DNA of 64,000 nt from Paenibacillus brasilensis (GTDB taxonomy: Bacteria > Bacillota > Bacilli > Paenibacillales > Paenibacillaceae), in assembly GCF_009363115.1 (NCBI RefSeq), contig NZ_CP045298.1, forward strand, positions 806,001 through 870,000. Direction: 5' to 3'. Position numbers and translations under genes: made by a program. The notes under the pieces are model-generated. The model ran no database searches. It was given only the letters and a program-made list of their open reading frames with translations, and was not told the DNA's origin. This document shows positions 1 to 9,643 of this stretch, piece after piece. Position 1 is the stretch's first letter. Each line of letters begins with the position of its first letter.

Positions 1-449
1 TAGCCATCAGTATCGTGGTAGCCGCTCTTCTGTATTGGTTTTTACGGCCTAAGCCACAATTTGCTGGAAGAATCGAAGGATATTTTCTCGCAACGGCCAG
101 TGGTCTGGAGATTCCGGTCAAATCTTGGCCGCTCACCTCCTTTCCGGGTCGAAAGGTTAGCCTGCAAGAATTGTTCCGTACGCTGGACGTCCACGAACCG
201 CTGCCAGAGGCGGAGCAAATCCTGTTTTCCGCAGGTAAAAAAGGCAGTCTGGTTGTCAAACATGATACACGCTGCGCCCTGCAGCACGGAAAAGTCAGAT
301 TGACCCGCAACAAAAAAGCGTTCATGGAGTACGGTGACAAGCTGTATATTACGTTCGAGGACGGTGTAACTGAAATCGAACTGCGCTACAAAGCGATCAA
401 GCCGAATACCTCGGTGTATACCGATCATATTCAAGCTCCGACAGGATAG
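1..449 (+). CDS. C-terminal part of a membrane-anchored protein, possibly vWA-type (partial)
   Basis: The reading frame is open to the left window edge and stops at 447-449, so only the C-terminus is present. It begins with a hydrophobic run (about AISIVVAALLYWFLRP) that looks like a single transmembrane helix, followed by about 130 residues of a compact, probably beta-rich soluble domain. It sits tail to tail with a Ser/Thr kinase gene and shares a terminator with it. In Paenibacillus genomes such kinases often neighbour vWA-domain proteins, so that is a guess at identity, but no vWA motif is visible in this fragment. Confidence 0.55.
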   Translation, partial: AISIVVAALLYWFLRPKPQFAGRIEGYFLATASGLEIPVKSWPLTSFPGRKVSLQELFRTLDVHEPLPEAEQILFSAGKKGSLVVKHDTRCALQHGKVRLTRNKKAFMEYGDKLYITFEDGVTEIELRYKAIKPNTSVYTDHIQAPTG

Positions 450-463
450 CAGCGGTCGGAAAA

Positions 464-528
464 CAAAAAAAGGAAGCATCGTCCCTTACGATTAACGAAT
501 CGTAAGAGTGCGGTGCTTCCCTTTTTTT
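464..528. terminator. Bidirectional terminator between converging genes
   Basis: A long hairpin pairs GGAAGCAtCG with CGGTGCTTCC and has an inner CTTACGATT/AATCGTAAG stem. An A-run lies on the left and a T-run on the right, so it can end transcription from both sides. The stop codon of the kinase gene lies inside the hairpin. Confidence 0.85.
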
Positions 529-1403
529 ATCCAATATTCCGCACGCAGTGCGGCTTTAAACCATCTGAGTGAGCGACAACGCTTGTTAGCCTGTACCTCC
601 AGACCACGCCGAATCACATACGGCAGCAGGGAAATCCCTGCATTTTCGATCCGAATCCGGTCGGTCCGAGCTGCAAACAGCCTGCCCGGCACATCCGGTG
701 GAGGTGAGCCTTTTCGGCAATAATACAGCGTGGCGGCCAAGCTATAGATATCCGATACAGGTCCCTGCTGCGAGCGGTTAGAATAAAACTCCAGCGGAGA
801 GTAGCCTGCCGTGGTGAAGATCGGATGCTCCTTGCCTTCAAAATGCACAGCTGAACCGAAATCAAGCAGCTTGATGCTGCCATTTTCCCCAATCATAATA
901 TTGCCAGGCTTAATATCCCGGTGAATAATGCCCTTATCGTGAATATACTCCATGGCATCAATTAAAGACAGCAACGCCTGGTACATAAAAGCAGGATCAG
1001 ACATGAGCGCAGACTCTTCTTTCATTACCCTATCCAGCGTCTTGCCTGCACAATATTCCATGACTAGATAGGCAGTTCCGTTTTCCTCAAAGTGATCTAT
1101 ATAACCGACAATCCCCGGATGACTTAACTCCTTGAGCATTTGTCCTTCACGCAAAAAATAATGCATAAACTCCATATATTTGGATTGCATAGACGCACCG
1201 CAGGTTACCGTTTTTCGATCCGATCCCCGCAGGGCCAGCGCACTCGGAAAAAACTCCTTCACAATCACCTTTTCCCGATTATCCAACAGCCTTGCCGTAT
1301 ACACGATGGCCAGCTCACTGCGGGACAAGGCGCTTCGAATTTGGTATGTATTTCGCAGCTTCGTATTGCGGGCAAGCAGATTCCCGCTTGTATCCACGAT
1401 CAT
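492..1403 (-). CDS. Hanks-type serine/threonine protein kinase
   Basis: This 303-residue soluble kinase carries the catalytic loop HRDIKPGNIMI (about residues 161-171), the metal-binding DFGSA and a conserved lysine in VIVKEFFP near residue 50. It should phosphorylate Ser/Thr on protein targets in the cytoplasm. It has no transmembrane helix and no PASTA repeats, so it is not the PrkC cell-wall kinase. The start is fixed by an AGGAGG eight bases upstream of ATG. It converges on the partial membrane protein at the window edge, which may be its partner or substrate; that link is inferred from position only. Confidence 0.9.
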   Translation of the reverse strand: MIVDTSGNLLARNTKLRNTYQIRSALSRSELAIVYTARLLDNREKVIVKEFFPSALALRGSDRKTVTCGASMQSKYMEFMHYFLREGQMLKELSHPGIVGYIDHFEENGTAYLVMEYCAGKTLDRVMKEESALMSDPAFMYQALLSLIDAMEYIHDKGIIHRDIKPGNIMIGENGSIKLLDFGSAVHFEGKEHPIFTTAGYSPLEFYSNRSQQGPVSDIYSLAATLYYCRKGSPPPDVPGRLFAARTDRIRIENAGISLLPYVIRRGLEVQANKRCRSLRWFKAALRAEYWIKKGKHRTLTIR

Positions 1404-1494
1404 GACTCGTCCTCCTGTCAGGTTCTTAGCTTATGTCTTTTGTATATACCGGCTTATTACACGTCTTATTATTATACCGTAAAATAGATTGATA

Positions 1495-1547
1495 GAAAAA
1501 CAAAAGACCTGAATTCATTCCTCTGAGAAATGAATTCAGGTCTTTTG
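1495..1547 (-). terminator. Terminator downstream of the OFA transporter gene
   Basis: A perfect 19-bp inverted repeat, CAAAAGACCTGAATTCATT at 1501-1519 and its complement at 1529-1547, with a 9-nt loop. Read on the minus strand it ends in CTTTTGTTTTTC, a good U-tail for the transporter gene that stops at 1581. Confidence 0.85.
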
Positions 1548-1580
1548 GCATTCATCTGGTCCTTTTTTCTCAAACCCCTA

Positions 1581-2846
1581 TTAACCCAGCTTTGTTCCGG
1601 GCTTCATGCCACGCAAGGTATGAGGATGTTTCTTGTGTTGGCTGCGCAAATTGCCTTGATCCGGTTTGCTTTGATCCGGAGTACGAATCGTCAGCGCAAT
1701 CAGGAATGATACGACACACAGCACCGCAATGGTGGTAAAGGTCGGGATAAAGCCGCCAAGCAAGGCTGCGATAAAAGATCCCGCCAGTGCACCGAGGCCA
1801 AAGCCCTGATACACAATACCATAGTTTTTACTTTGATTTTTCAGGCCGAAGAAATCAGCCACAATGGCTGGAAAAACGGTAATGTTGCCGCCGAAGCAGA
1901 AAGCAATTCCTGCAACACAAGCAAAGAACAAACCATAATTCAACGGTACCAGACTAAGCACTGTAACCGCGACCGCTGTTGCCAGCAACGCACCCGCTAC
2001 CACTTTCAGACGACCGACCTTATCCGATAATGCACCTAGTATGATCCGACCTGCTGTGTTGAAAATGGCGACCATTGCGACCGCATTAGCGGCAGTTGCT
2101 ACATCTAGCCCAGCCATCCGTACGCCGATATCCTTGACGACTCCGATCAGGTACAATCCACTCATACAAGCAGTAAAGAACATCACGAACAGCAGATATG
2201 CCTGCTTGGTGCGCAGCATCTCTTTCACGGTGTAATCTCGCTGCGGCATACCCGCATTTTGTACCGAAGGCTTATTCACAACTACAGCCTCACGTACCAG
2301 GAAGGAACCGCCCACAATCATGATGAATACGATCATACCCCAATACAGAAATGCCTGCGATACGCCAACGGATTGAATCAGCGAACCGTTAATATATTTG
2401 AATATCAGACTGCCTGTTCCGTATGCCCCAACCGAAATACCGGAAATAAGTCCTTTTTTCTCAGGAAACCATTTGATCAAATTCGACAGTGATGTAATAT
2501 ATGCCGTACCGTCCGCAAAGCCTACGACAACCCCCGCCAAAATGTACAGCAGGGACAGGGAAGTTACCTGCGAGCTGAGCATTAACCCGGCTCCTAACAC
2601 AACGCCTGCACATAATATCAGACGACGCAGTCCCCATTTATCCTGCAGCTTACCTGCAAACAATGTAGCAAATGCCAGCGCAAAGCTGGTAATCGAAAAG
2701 GTAATGGCGACCGAGCTAAGGTTCCAGCCAAAGCGGTCCACCAGCGGTTGATTAAACAAGCTCCAAGTGTAAATCGTTCCAAGTCCCATCTGGACAATAA
2801 TCGTTCCAAGCACGACCAGCAGGCGATTTCCGCTGTTTGTTTTCAT
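1581..2846 (-). CDS. OFA-family MFS transporter, YhjX-like
   Basis: A 421-residue, 12-helix major facilitator. The N-terminus (GTIIVQMGLGTIYTWSLFNQ) and the cytoplasmic loop signature GKLQDKWGLRR are typical of the oxalate:formate antiporter subgroup that includes E. coli YhjX. It follows a LytTR response regulator and a LytS-type sensor kinase on the same strand, and the gap before it holds a promoter and a tandem LytTR operator. This copies the layout of the E. coli YpdA/YpdB/YhjX pyruvate-responsive circuit, so import or export of pyruvate or a similar small carboxylate is the best guess. The substrate cannot be read from sequence. The start has an AGAGGAG site upstream. Confidence 0.85.
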   Translation of the reverse strand: MKTNSGNRLLVVLGTIIVQMGLGTIYTWSLFNQPLVDRFGWNLSSVAITFSITSFALAFATLFAGKLQDKWGLRRLILCAGVVLGAGLMLSSQVTSLSLLYILAGVVVGFADGTAYITSLSNLIKWFPEKKGLISGISVGAYGTGSLIFKYINGSLIQSVGVSQAFLYWGMIVFIMIVGGSFLVREAVVVNKPSVQNAGMPQRDYTVKEMLRTKQAYLLFVMFFTACMSGLYLIGVVKDIGVRMAGLDVATAANAVAMVAIFNTAGRIILGALSDKVGRLKVVAGALLATAVAVTVLSLVPLNYGLFFACVAGIAFCFGGNITVFPAIVADFFGLKNQSKNYGIVYQGFGLGALAGSFIAALLGGFIPTFTTIAVLCVVSFLIALTIRTPDQSKPDQGNLRSQHKKHPHTLRGMKPGTKLG

Positions 2847-2968
2847 ATAAATCTCCTCTTTTCATTCCGGCTCTAATAGCGTCAATTTGTCATCATGATA
2901 ACCGGGAATCCGGTACACACCTGCGCCATTGAAGGAGCAAGTCTGTAAGGATTCTCTCTACATGGATC

Positions 2969-2997
2969 ATTATAACGTCGTATGTTGGCCAGAATTC
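2969..2997 (-). promoter_or_regulatory. Promoter of the OFA transporter gene
   Basis: On the minus strand a perfect TATAAT (2969-2974) lies 17 bp from a poor -35 (GAATTC, 2992-2997). A good -10 with a weak -35 is typical of an activated promoter, and the LytTR operator begins 10 bp upstream of the -35. Confidence 0.65.
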
Positions 2998-3006
2998 ATT
3001 TGAGGA

Positions 3007-3037
3007 ATGAAATGCACATATAGCGGAATGAAATGCC
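3007..3037 (-). promoter_or_regulatory. Tandem LytTR operator, YpdB-type
   Basis: On the minus strand GGCATTTCAT (3028-3037) and TGCATTTCAT (3007-3016) stand as direct repeats separated by exactly 11 bp, so the units repeat every 21 bp, two helical turns. This agrees with the GGCATTTCAT-N11-GGCATTTCAT motif known for E. coli YpdB. The identity extends to 12 bases (GCATTTCATTCC) in each copy. The sites lie just upstream of the transporter promoter and just after the stop codon of the LytTR regulator gene. Confidence 0.8.
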
Positions 3038-3038
3038 T

Positions 3039-3803
3039 CTATAGTCGCATAATTTGCCGAAATTCCTTGGCCTTGCTTCGACTTACCGGAATCTCCGCTT
3101 CGAGGCCGCGCAAGCGCAGGAGATACGTATGATTGAACCAGGGCACAATTTCACGAATCTGCGACAGATTCACCGTGTAGGAACGGTGACAACGGAAAAA
3201 GTCCTGCTGCGGCAAGCGGGCATGAAATTCCGAGATGCTCATCGGCATCGTATATTCCTCATGCCTTGTAAATACGCGGGTTACTTTTTCCTGTGCACAC
3301 GCATAGTAAATATCGCTCGCATCGGTCACAATAATTTTGTCGTTTTTCAGCAGATTAATGCGGCCCGAAGCGCTGACTGTACTTGTTTCAGCAGCTCGAG
3401 GCTGTGCAGGTGGGGCCGTATCTAGTGATTGGGCATTCCGCTGCTCATAGGCATTTTCCAGCTTGCGCAGCATGGCGGCGATCCGTTTTTCATCATACGG
3501 CTTGAGAATGTAGTCGAATGCCTCCAGTTCAAAGGCCTGTGCCGCATGTTCTTTATAGGCGGTAGTAAAAATAATATAAGGCTTTTTGGCAAATTTGCTA
3601 ATATTCTGAGCCAGCAGCATCCCGTCCAGCGAGGGAATATTTATATCCAGAAAAATGGCGTCCGTCTCCTGCTCCTGCAAAAACCGGAATACATCCAGTC
3701 CGTCCTCGAAGCTATTCGTCACCTCAATGCTGCTATGCGTCTGAATAAGATACTCCAGCTCTTCGCGCGCCGGAATTTCGTCTTCTACAATTATGGCCTT
3801 CAT
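3039..3803 (-). CDS. LytTR-family response regulator, YpdB-like
   Basis: A 254-residue cytoplasmic regulator with an N-terminal receiver domain (acidic pair VEDE at 8-11, phosphoacceptor Asp in [13 protein letters not shown] near residue 54, conserved Lys in [10 protein letters not shown]) and a C-terminal LytTR DNA-binding domain (about 150-254). The linker is proline- and alanine-rich. Its start overlaps the sensor kinase stop as ATGA, which indicates translational coupling. The tandem repeats just beyond its stop codon fit a LytTR binding site, so it most likely activates the OFA transporter gene. Confidence 0.92.
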   Translation of the reverse strand: MKAIIVEDEIPAREELEYLIQTHSSIEVTNSFEDGLDVFRFLQEQETDAIFLDINIPSLDGMLLAQNISKFAKKPYIIFTTAYKEHAAQAFELEAFDYILKPYDEKRIAAMLRKLENAYEQRNAQSLDTAPPAQPRAAETSTVSASGRINLLKNDKIIVTDASDIYYACAQEKVTRVFTRHEEYTMPMSISEFHARLPQQDFFRCHRSYTVNLSQIREIVPWFNHTYLLRLRGLEAEIPVSRSKAKEFRQIMRL

Positions 3804-5461
3804 GACTTCTCCTTTGGTATGTCAAAATAAACTTCGGTACCCGGCTCATGCTTGAGAATAATAACTCCTTCCCCGTACATAAGCTTGAGTCGTCTGTGCA
3901 CATTGTACAAGCCTATTTGTTTGGCCGGAACCTGGTCATGATACAGATTATCCACAACTTCATCGCGTATACCCACCCCGGTATCTGCCACAGAAATCCG
4001 TACCTTTGCTCCCCGATCCTTTACGGAAATCGTAACTGTACCCGGCCCCTTTTTCTTCAATATCCCATGATTAATCGCATTTTCAACCAAGGGCTGGATA
4101 ATCAGGCTTGGAATCTGCACAGACACCTCATCCATCACATATTCGACCTGAAGCCGATTACCGAAGCGCGCTTTTTCAATTTCCACATAGTCAGAGACCT
4201 GCTGAAGCTCCTTATGAATTTCGATCAGATCATCATTGAGCTCCAAATTATAACGCAGATAGCCCGACAAATTAATGATCAGCTCTCGCGCCTTATCCGG
4301 CTTGGTGCGTGTAGTCGAGGCAATCGCGTTCAGTGCGTTGAACAAAAAATGAGGATTGATTTTGGTCTGCAATGCCTTCAATTCGGCTTTGTTCGCGGCT
4401 TCTTTAATTTGCTCCACACGCGACACTTCCATTAACGTGGAAATGATTTGCGACAAACCAATCGCCATTGTCTGCAACGGATACGTGATTTTATAGGCTT
4501 TACGGTAATAAATTTTCAGGGTTCCGGTTACTTCCCCCCGTTCCTCTAACGGGATAATGAGCAGAGACTGAATTTGAGGCGTTTTATCATCTGCTATATG
4601 GTTGCGAATCGTGATTTTACCGCTGCGGATCGTCGATTTGGTCACATCGCTAATGATTTCGTCACCAATATGATAACGCTCCTCACCAAAACCGACATAG
4701 GCCAGCACATTTCGAGTATCCGTAATTGCAACCGCGTCTGCCTTGATATCCTCTTTTATGATTGAGCAAATCGTACGCAGGGATTCCGCATTAATAGAAC
4801 GAAAATAAGGCAACGTCTTGTTGGCAATATCCAGAGCGAGCTTGGCCTGTCTGGCCGCGATATTTTCCTTTTCTCCCTCGACACTCTGGATCAACAGGAC
4901 GATTAAGCCGATACTGACTTCCCCGATAATCATTGGCAGTCCGATCTTGGAAACAATATCCAGACCCAGCTCGTACGGTTGTGCCATCACCAGAATCAGC
5001 AGCATCGTCAATGCTTCACAAATCATTCCTGCGGCGATGCCGACCAGCCATCTCTTGGAACGATTAACCCGACGACCAATGTATCCAGATCCCACACCTG
5101 CCAGAATACTGGTAATCAGACATGGAATCGAGGTCACTCCCCCGATATCAATCAGATAACGGTGGATTCCTGATACAATACCTGTAATGATCCCAACCCA
5201 CGGTCCAAACAAAATACCGCCCGCCATAATCGCAATGATACGAACATTCACGAGCGAGCCCTCGACTTCAATCCCGGTGTACGTGCCGAACAATGCAAAC
5301 ATACAAAAAATTAACGTTAGCAAAGTCAGCTCGCCCGGAGAATGGCTGTTCTTTTGCAAGGTTTCCTTAAACCGCGGGATACGGGTGATAAAAAATAAAC
5401 AAATCAGCAGCAACGCTGCGCGCTCAAATAGCTGCATCAGCATTTCCAAAAAGGCGTTCAC
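3800..5461 (-). CDS. LytS-type sensor histidine kinase, YpdA-like
   Basis: A 553-residue membrane sensor: a 5TMR-LYT transmembrane domain (about 1-190), a GAF-like domain (about 215-345), a His_kinase domain with the phosphoacceptor in [14 protein letters not shown] (about residue 370), and an HATPase domain with [12 protein letters not shown] and DTGVGI motifs. Length and domain order match E. coli YpdA and B. subtilis LytS. The start is GTG at 5461, seven bases from GGAGG; an overlapping ATG is out of frame. It is the first gene of a kinase, regulator and transporter set, and extracellular pyruvate is the likely cue by analogy. Confidence 0.92.
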   Translation of the reverse strand: MNAFLEMLMQLFERAALLLICLFFITRIPRFKETLQKNSHSPGELTLLTLIFCMFALFGTYTGIEVEGSLVNVRIIAIMAGGILFGPWVGIITGIVSGIHRYLIDIGGVTSIPCLITSILAGVGSGYIGRRVNRSKRWLVGIAAGMICEALTMLLILVMAQPYELGLDIVSKIGLPMIIGEVSIGLIVLLIQSVEGEKENIAARQAKLALDIANKTLPYFRSINAESLRTICSIIKEDIKADAVAITDTRNVLAYVGFGEERYHIGDEIISDVTKSTIRSGKITIRNHIADDKTPQIQSLLIIPLEERGEVTGTLKIYYRKAYKITYPLQTMAIGLSQIISTLMEVSRVEQIKEAANKAELKALQTKINPHFLFNALNAIASTTRTKPDKARELIINLSGYLRYNLELNDDLIEIHKELQQVSDYVEIEKARFGNRLQVEYVMDEVSVQIPSLIIQPLVENAINHGILKKKGPGTVTISVKDRGAKVRISVADTGVGIRDEVVDNLYHDQVPAKQIGLYNVHRRLKLMYGEGVIILKHEPGTEVYFDIPKEKS

Positions 5462-5585
5462 ATCTGTTCCTCCTCAAATAAAAACGGACATGCCTACATT
5501 ATTAAACCCACTACTCACATAATCCAATATTGATGATGCTATTCCTGGCACATATGCTTGCTTTCCCGCCAATCGGGTATGTAAA

Positions 5586-5628
5586 TCACATCATAATGTG
5601 AAACGATCGACAACTGCCACAAATTATA
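5586..5628 (-). promoter_or_regulatory. Candidate promoter and palindrome upstream of the sensor kinase
   Basis: The 260-bp gap before the sensor kinase holds a minus-strand TATAAT (5623-5628) without a clear -35, and downstream of it a palindrome TCACAT-N4-ATGTGA (5586-5601). The palindrome would lie in the leader. Its protein partner is unknown. Confidence 0.35.
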
Positions 5629-5657
5629 CCATCAACTTCCAAGTAAATGTAGCAAAA

Positions 5658-5691
5658 CCGGGGATTACCGCCTGATCACGATACTCCCCGG
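5658..5691 (-). terminator. Terminator downstream of the first chemoreceptor gene
   Basis: CCGGGGA (5658-5664) pairs with TCCCCGG (5685-5691); on the minus strand the stem is followed by TTTTGCTACATTT. The U-tail is modest. Confidence 0.55.
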
Positions 5692-5721
5692 CTTAATTAG
5701 CCCTATAATGCTATTTTTCGA

Positions 5722-7218
5722 TTACTTGCTTGTGCTGGCTCCAGTAGGACTACCGGCTTCATTCTTTTCCTCTACCAGCTCTTTTAATTGCACGATCAGC
5801 GTCTCCAGTTCAGTAAATCCAGCCACCATGTTGGAGGTTATGCTTCGTTGCTCCTCTACCCCGGCCAAAATTTGCTCTGACGCTGCGCTCGCTTGTTCCG
5901 TTACACTTGCAAATTCCGTCATCTCTTGAACGACCTGGGATGAAAATTGCTGCATACTGTGCGTGCTGGCTTCCACATCCACGGCCTGAAGCAGCACTCT
6001 ATTGGCATTTTGCAGGATATCCTCCAATACTGCCTCTGTGGAATGAGCCGACTCCATACTTTGCTGCAATCGCTGCTGCCCAATATCAAACTGGCTTACG
6101 ACAGAAACCATCTGTGTTCTCAATTGGGTCAAAATACCTTCCATCGCCACCGAGGTGTCCCCTACCATTTCAGCCAAATGACGCACCTCGCCAGCCACGA
6201 TCGCGAAGCCTTTGCCATGCTCTCCTGCCCTGGCAGCTTCAATTGATGCGTTCAAGGACAGCAAATTAGTCTGCTTTGAAATTCGAGTAATATCGTTAAG
6301 CATGGCAGACATGTTATCACTTTGTATTCTAAACTCATCCAATTCCTTTTTGGTACGGCTCATGACCTGACTCAAATCCGTAATTTGAGACGTCAATGCA
6401 AGTAGTTGACCGCTCCCTTTTCCCCCGGCATTTTTTGTATCTTCCGATAGTCGCTTCAGTTCCCGGGAATGATCGGCAACATCACGGACATGCTGGTCAG
6501 ATTTGGACAAGTTATCCGTTACCTCCGTGATATTGGAAGCTTGCATCTCTACTCCTTTGGCAACCTCCTGAAAACCGATGGCCACTTCATTCGTCACATG
6601 GCCCGTAGCATCCACCTGATTTCTAAATCGCTCAGTAAAGCTGTGCAATCCGGCCACCGCCTGTCTAACCTGCTCAAATAGAAACTCAATACGCTGCCTT
6701 GTCGCATTGATATCTTTATTTTGCTCTTCACTTTTCTGAAACTGCTTTTGATTCAGCACCGAAACCACTAACAGCAGTATACCAATTAATAGAACAACAA
6801 AAAATTCATTAACATAGCGTAATAAACCAGTAACACGAGGATCTGGCGGCGTACCGATTGTGATTTGCACAAAAATATTACATAAATTCAAGGTCATAGC
6901 TACCAGAAAATAACGGTAAGAGGGGTAAAGCAAAACTAAGGAGCAAATTAGGATGGTGGTAACCACATCTACACTCGATAAATTCAAATATATACAAATC
7001 AATACGCTAAAAAACGTAGTAATCCACGGAATAACACGAATACCTTTCTTTTTCACATTCAGGATCGTCAAAGTTACAGCGACCGCCAAGCCCACACCAT
7101 TAGATATCCACATCGAGGGGTTAGTTAATGCCGGGACAACTCCGCTTAAAGCCATGATCCAAAAAATAATGATCACCAATTTGTTTCTTTGCCACAACAA
7201 TTCATTCGTTCTGTCCAT
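5722..7218 (-). CDS. Methyl-accepting chemotaxis protein with a polytopic membrane domain
   Basis: A 498-residue chemoreceptor. Residues 1 to about 165 hold five or six hydrophobic helices with short connections instead of the usual large extracytoplasmic sensor domain. The rest is the coiled-coil signalling domain with the conserved hairpin tip around [19 protein letters not shown], where CheA and CheW bind. No clear HAMP domain is visible between the two parts. The receptor probably senses a membrane-linked cue, such as redox or energy state, or a hydrophobic ligand; this is inferred from the missing periplasmic domain. The gene stands alone, with its own terminator. Confidence 0.88.
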   Translation of the reverse strand: MDRTNELLWQRNKLVIIIFWIMALSGVVPALTNPSMWISNGVGLAVAVTLTILNVKKKGIRVIPWITTFFSVLICIYLNLSSVDVVTTILICSLVLLYPSYRYFLVAMTLNLCNIFVQITIGTPPDPRVTGLLRYVNEFFVVLLIGILLLVVSVLNQKQFQKSEEQNKDINATRQRIEFLFEQVRQAVAGLHSFTERFRNQVDATGHVTNEVAIGFQEVAKGVEMQASNITEVTDNLSKSDQHVRDVADHSRELKRLSEDTKNAGGKGSGQLLALTSQITDLSQVMSRTKKELDEFRIQSDNMSAMLNDITRISKQTNLLSLNASIEAARAGEHGKGFAIVAGEVRHLAEMVGDTSVAMEGILTQLRTQMVSVVSQFDIGQQRLQQSMESAHSTEAVLEDILQNANRVLLQAVDVEASTHSMQQFSSQVVQEMTEFASVTEQASAASEQILAGVEEQRSITSNMVAGFTELETLIVQLKELVEEKNEAGSPTGASTSK

Positions 7219-7374
7219 AATTGTGTACGCGCTCCTTAGATGAAGATTAGGTATTTTATAAAATAAAAATGTACATGTCTACTATGTATATCGTCATATC
7301 AGAACGCGTATTGAATGATGAATCTATAAACAATCTAATCTCCCTCTAACTACCAAATCATAAAAGGACAACGC

Positions 7375-7401
7375 AAAAAATCGCCCCCTAGCAGAGAGCG
7401 A
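7375..7401 (-). terminator. Terminator of the L25/Ctc gene
   Basis: On the minus strand TCGCTCTC, a 5-nt loop and GGGGGCGA form an 8-bp stem with two G-U pairs, followed by TTTTTT. Confidence 0.75.
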
Positions 7402-7470
7402 CTTTACATCTACTTAGGAATGACCGTTTCTGATTGAAAGCTGGTCATATACTCGTAACTGGTCACAACA

Positions 7471-8112
7471 CTATGCTTCCTTGTTTTCTGAAGTCTCTCC
7501 GGCGCCTTCCGCTGCCGCCGCATCACCTTCCACAGCAGCATTTTCTACTTCAGCCGCACGTGAGACAATGACAGAAGCAAGCAGCTCCTCTCCAGGAACG
7601 TGGAGTGTTACTCCTTTTGGAAGCTGTAAATCGCTTGCGCTGACCTTGTCACCAACCTCCAGTGCGGATACATCGACCTCAATGGTAGATGGCAAATCGG
7701 CGGGAAGCCCCTCGACTTCGACTTCCGTTTCCTGCACTTGCAAAATACCACCCTTTTTTGTACCTGCAGGGGTTCCTTGATAATCAATAGAGACACGCAC
7801 GCGAAGCGGCTTGTTTTTGGAAATTTTCAAAAAATCGGCATGCAGCCAATGGTTGTCACGCTGTTGATAATCTTTAATAATGACCGGAATCGTTTCTTTA
7901 CCTTCTATTGTGAGATTAAATACTTCTGAACGTCCGGTTCTGACAACTCTATTAAATTCCTTGGCATCGACATGTACAGGAATTCCTTCAAGCTCAGAGC
8001 CGTAAACCACAGCTGGAATCCGTCCTTTTGACCTCAATCCACGAATGGCCGAACCCTTCTTCTCTGTTCTCGGCTGGGCGGTTAGTTGAATACTTCCTCC
8101 ATTAGAACTCAT
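7471..8112 (-). CDS. rplY: 50S ribosomal protein L25, general stress protein Ctc type
   Basis: A 213-residue protein of the long Ctc/TL5 form. The N-terminal L25 domain (about 1-95; RGLRSKGRIPAVVYG, ETIPVIIKDYQ) binds 5S rRNA; the TL5-type C-terminal beta domain (about 100-185) is followed by an acidic, alanine-rich tail. ATG at 8112 is the likely start because GGAGG lies eight bases away; the in-frame TTG at 8121 overlaps that site and can be excluded. In Bacillus this protein is stress-induced and acts in ribosome function under stress. It is the last core gene before the mobile-element zone, and a TnpB element ends about 110 bp upstream of it. Confidence 0.93.
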   Translation of the reverse strand: MSSNGGSIQLTAQPRTEKKGSAIRGLRSKGRIPAVVYGSELEGIPVHVDAKEFNRVVRTGRSEVFNLTIEGKETIPVIIKDYQQRDNHWLHADFLKISKNKPLRVRVSIDYQGTPAGTKKGGILQVQETEVEVEGLPADLPSTIEVDVSALEVGDKVSASDLQLPKGVTLHVPGEELLASVIVSRAAEVENAAVEGDAAAAEGAGETSENKEA

Positions 8113-8223
8113 GATATACAACCTCCTTCAGGTTATCTTACCCATGATTTTCTCCAAGAATCTTACTGCTTAACAAGTCCATAAATCTATTTTACCCTTT
8201 TTTTCTGAAACTGATACACGTTT

Positions 8224-8345
8224 GCTTGAACCTCTCATGGCTAAAGTCACAAGATTCCTAAGTACGGAAACCTATCGGTTTCTAATTAAGTAGGCTATCC
8301 CCGTAGTTCCTACGGTTACTGCACTTATGCAGACTGTAGTCTTTT
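8224..8345 (-). ncRNA. Candidate omega RNA (reRNA) of the TnpB element
   Basis: The minus-strand sequence that overlaps and follows the tnpB stop codon folds into successive hairpins: CTGCA-TAAG-TGCAG (8319-8332), CCGTAG-GAA-CTACGG (8301-8315) and GAAACC-GATA-GGTTTC (8267-8282), then a tail ending near GAGAGGTTCAAGC. IS605-family tnpB genes are known to encode their guide RNA here, with the guide read from the flanking DNA. If the right end lies near 8224, the guide would start in the upstream region of the L25 gene. The exact end is not fixed. Confidence 0.6.
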
Positions 8346-9428
8346 GCCTTCGGCAAGGATATTTTTACTTGCATTTACATCTCTGTCATGGGCAGTATCG
8401 CATGATGGGCAAGTCCATTCACGCAAGTTCAGATTCTTTACTTCTTTGTTTTGATATCCACAACACGAACAAAGCTGAGAGGAAGCAAATGTTTTGCCTA
8501 CTGCAATGACAGTCCGCCCAAACCAGCCAGCTTTATATTCGAGCATGGTTCTGAATTCATACCAAGACACTTCACTAATCGCTTTGGCCAGTTTATGGTT
8601 TTTCATCATGTTAGATACTTGCAAATCTTCAATCGCAATGAGGTCGTGGTTTTTGACAATATGCGTTGAAATCTTTTGCAAGTAATCTGTTCTTGCACTC
8701 ACAATACGTTCATGGATTCGGGCAACCTTCATTCGCTGTTGATTCCAGTTAGCCGATCCTTTCACACGTCTGGATAAGATCCGTTGCTCACGAATGAGTT
8801 TTTGCTCCATATTCCGTAGGAATTTTGGATTCTCAAACACTTCACCGTTAGATAGAATAGCGAGATCTTTTAATCCAACGTCAATCCTGACTTCCTGGTT
8901 TGTTTTTGGCCATGATTGTACATCTGTTTCTACCAACAACGATACAAAATATTTGCCAGAAGGATTGTGTCTGATTGCAGCCGACAGGATACGACCTTCC
9001 ACCTCTCTTGATTTTGCAAAACGAACAAGACCTAGCTTCGGAAGTTTGATTTTGTTTCCGTCAATCGTAATGTTCCCGTTGGTGTATTTCGTTGTATAGG
9101 ACTGGACCTTGTTCTTTTTCGACTTGAAACGAGGTGCATTGCTTTGCTTCTTGAAAAATCGTGAGTACGCATCGGCAAGATTCTTTACAGACGACTGTAT
9201 GGCGATGCTATCTACTTCTTTGAGCCATGGCCATTCTTTTTTCAGATTCGGCAGTTCAGAAGAGCATACTCCGTATGTTAAGCCTTTACCTGTTAGTTTG
9301 TACGTATCGTTCCACTTCGACAAGAAGTGGTTGAACACAAAACGACTGCAACCAATGGTCTTATGAATCAGCATTTCCTGCTCCTTGGTTGGGTAGATAC
9401 GGAATTTGTATGCTTTGTTTACTAACAT
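8325..9428 (-). CDS. tnpB: TnpB RNA-guided endonuclease
   Basis: A 367-residue TnpB that looks intact. It opens with the typical [13 protein letters not shown] motif and an OrfB HTH region. The split RuvC catalytic residues are present: Asp in [10 protein letters not shown] (about 192), Glu in [11 protein letters not shown], and Asp in [10 protein letters not shown] near the C-terminus. A zinc ribbon (CSCCG and CPSC) lies between the last two. The family is an RNA-guided DNA nuclease that promotes retention of its transposon. The start at 9428 follows a GAGGTGA site; an in-frame GTG at 9437 overlaps that site. The omega RNA candidate overlaps its 3' end. Confidence 0.93.
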   Translation of the reverse strand: MLVNKAYKFRIYPTKEQEMLIHKTIGCSRFVFNHFLSKWNDTYKLTGKGLTYGVCSSELPNLKKEWPWLKEVDSIAIQSSVKNLADAYSRFFKKQSNAPRFKSKKNKVQSYTTKYTNGNITIDGNKIKLPKLGLVRFAKSREVEGRILSAAIRHNPSGKYFVSLLVETDVQSWPKTNQEVRIDVGLKDLAILSNGEVFENPKFLRNMEQKLIREQRILSRRVKGSANWNQQRMKVARIHERIVSARTDYLQKISTHIVKNHDLIAIEDLQVSNMMKNHKLAKAISEVSWYEFRTMLEYKAGWFGRTVIAVGKTFASSQLCSCCGYQNKEVKNLNLREWTCPSCDTAHDRDVNASKNILAEGKRLQSA

Positions 9429-9569
9429 ATGTTTCACCTCACTTTCTGATTTTGAAAATTACCTTCCTAAATAGCTTCTTTTTTAACTGGGAACTCCTTC
9501 AATCCTAGGATAACATATGTTAAAAAGTTCAATCTATTACTCTTCAATATCAGTGTTTTCGTTAATTAT

Positions 9570-9608
9570 AAAAAAATAGCATTTCTCGAAATCATCGAAA
9601 AATGCTAT
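9570..9608 (-). terminator. Orphan minus-strand terminator
   Basis: ATAGCATTT (9576-9584) pairs with AAATGCTAT (9600-9608); on the minus strand the stem is followed by seven T. It faces away from the IS630 copy, beyond which lies a truncated minus-strand MFS gene, so it may be that gene's original terminator, now separated by the insertion. Confidence 0.6.
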
Positions 9609-9643
9609 ATCAAAATGCTATTTTAGAGTAACCGGGGCAACTA

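Larger units (their letters stand above)
8224..9521 (-). mobile_element. TnpB-only IS200/IS605-type element (IS1341-like)
   Basis: A tnpB gene without a tnpA partner, flanked by the structured right end (about 8224-8340) and a probable left end that includes the palindrome AACATATGTT (9512-9521). Such elements have subterminal hairpins rather than terminal inverted repeats, so both boundaries are estimates. Lacking tnpA, it could move only with a transposase supplied in trans. Confidence 0.55.

Noticed and set aside
42..479. Long minus-strand frame opposite the partial membrane protein
   Set aside because: It is a shadow of the plus-strand gene, without a ribosome binding site or protein-like composition.
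7219..7470. Extra gene between the chemoreceptor and L25 genes
   Set aside because: Only the L25 terminator is visible; no frame with a start signal.
8231..8290. Sigma-B-type promoter for the L25/Ctc gene, as in B. subtilis
   Set aside because: GTTTCA and GGGTAA are present but only 8 bp apart, too close for sigma-B.
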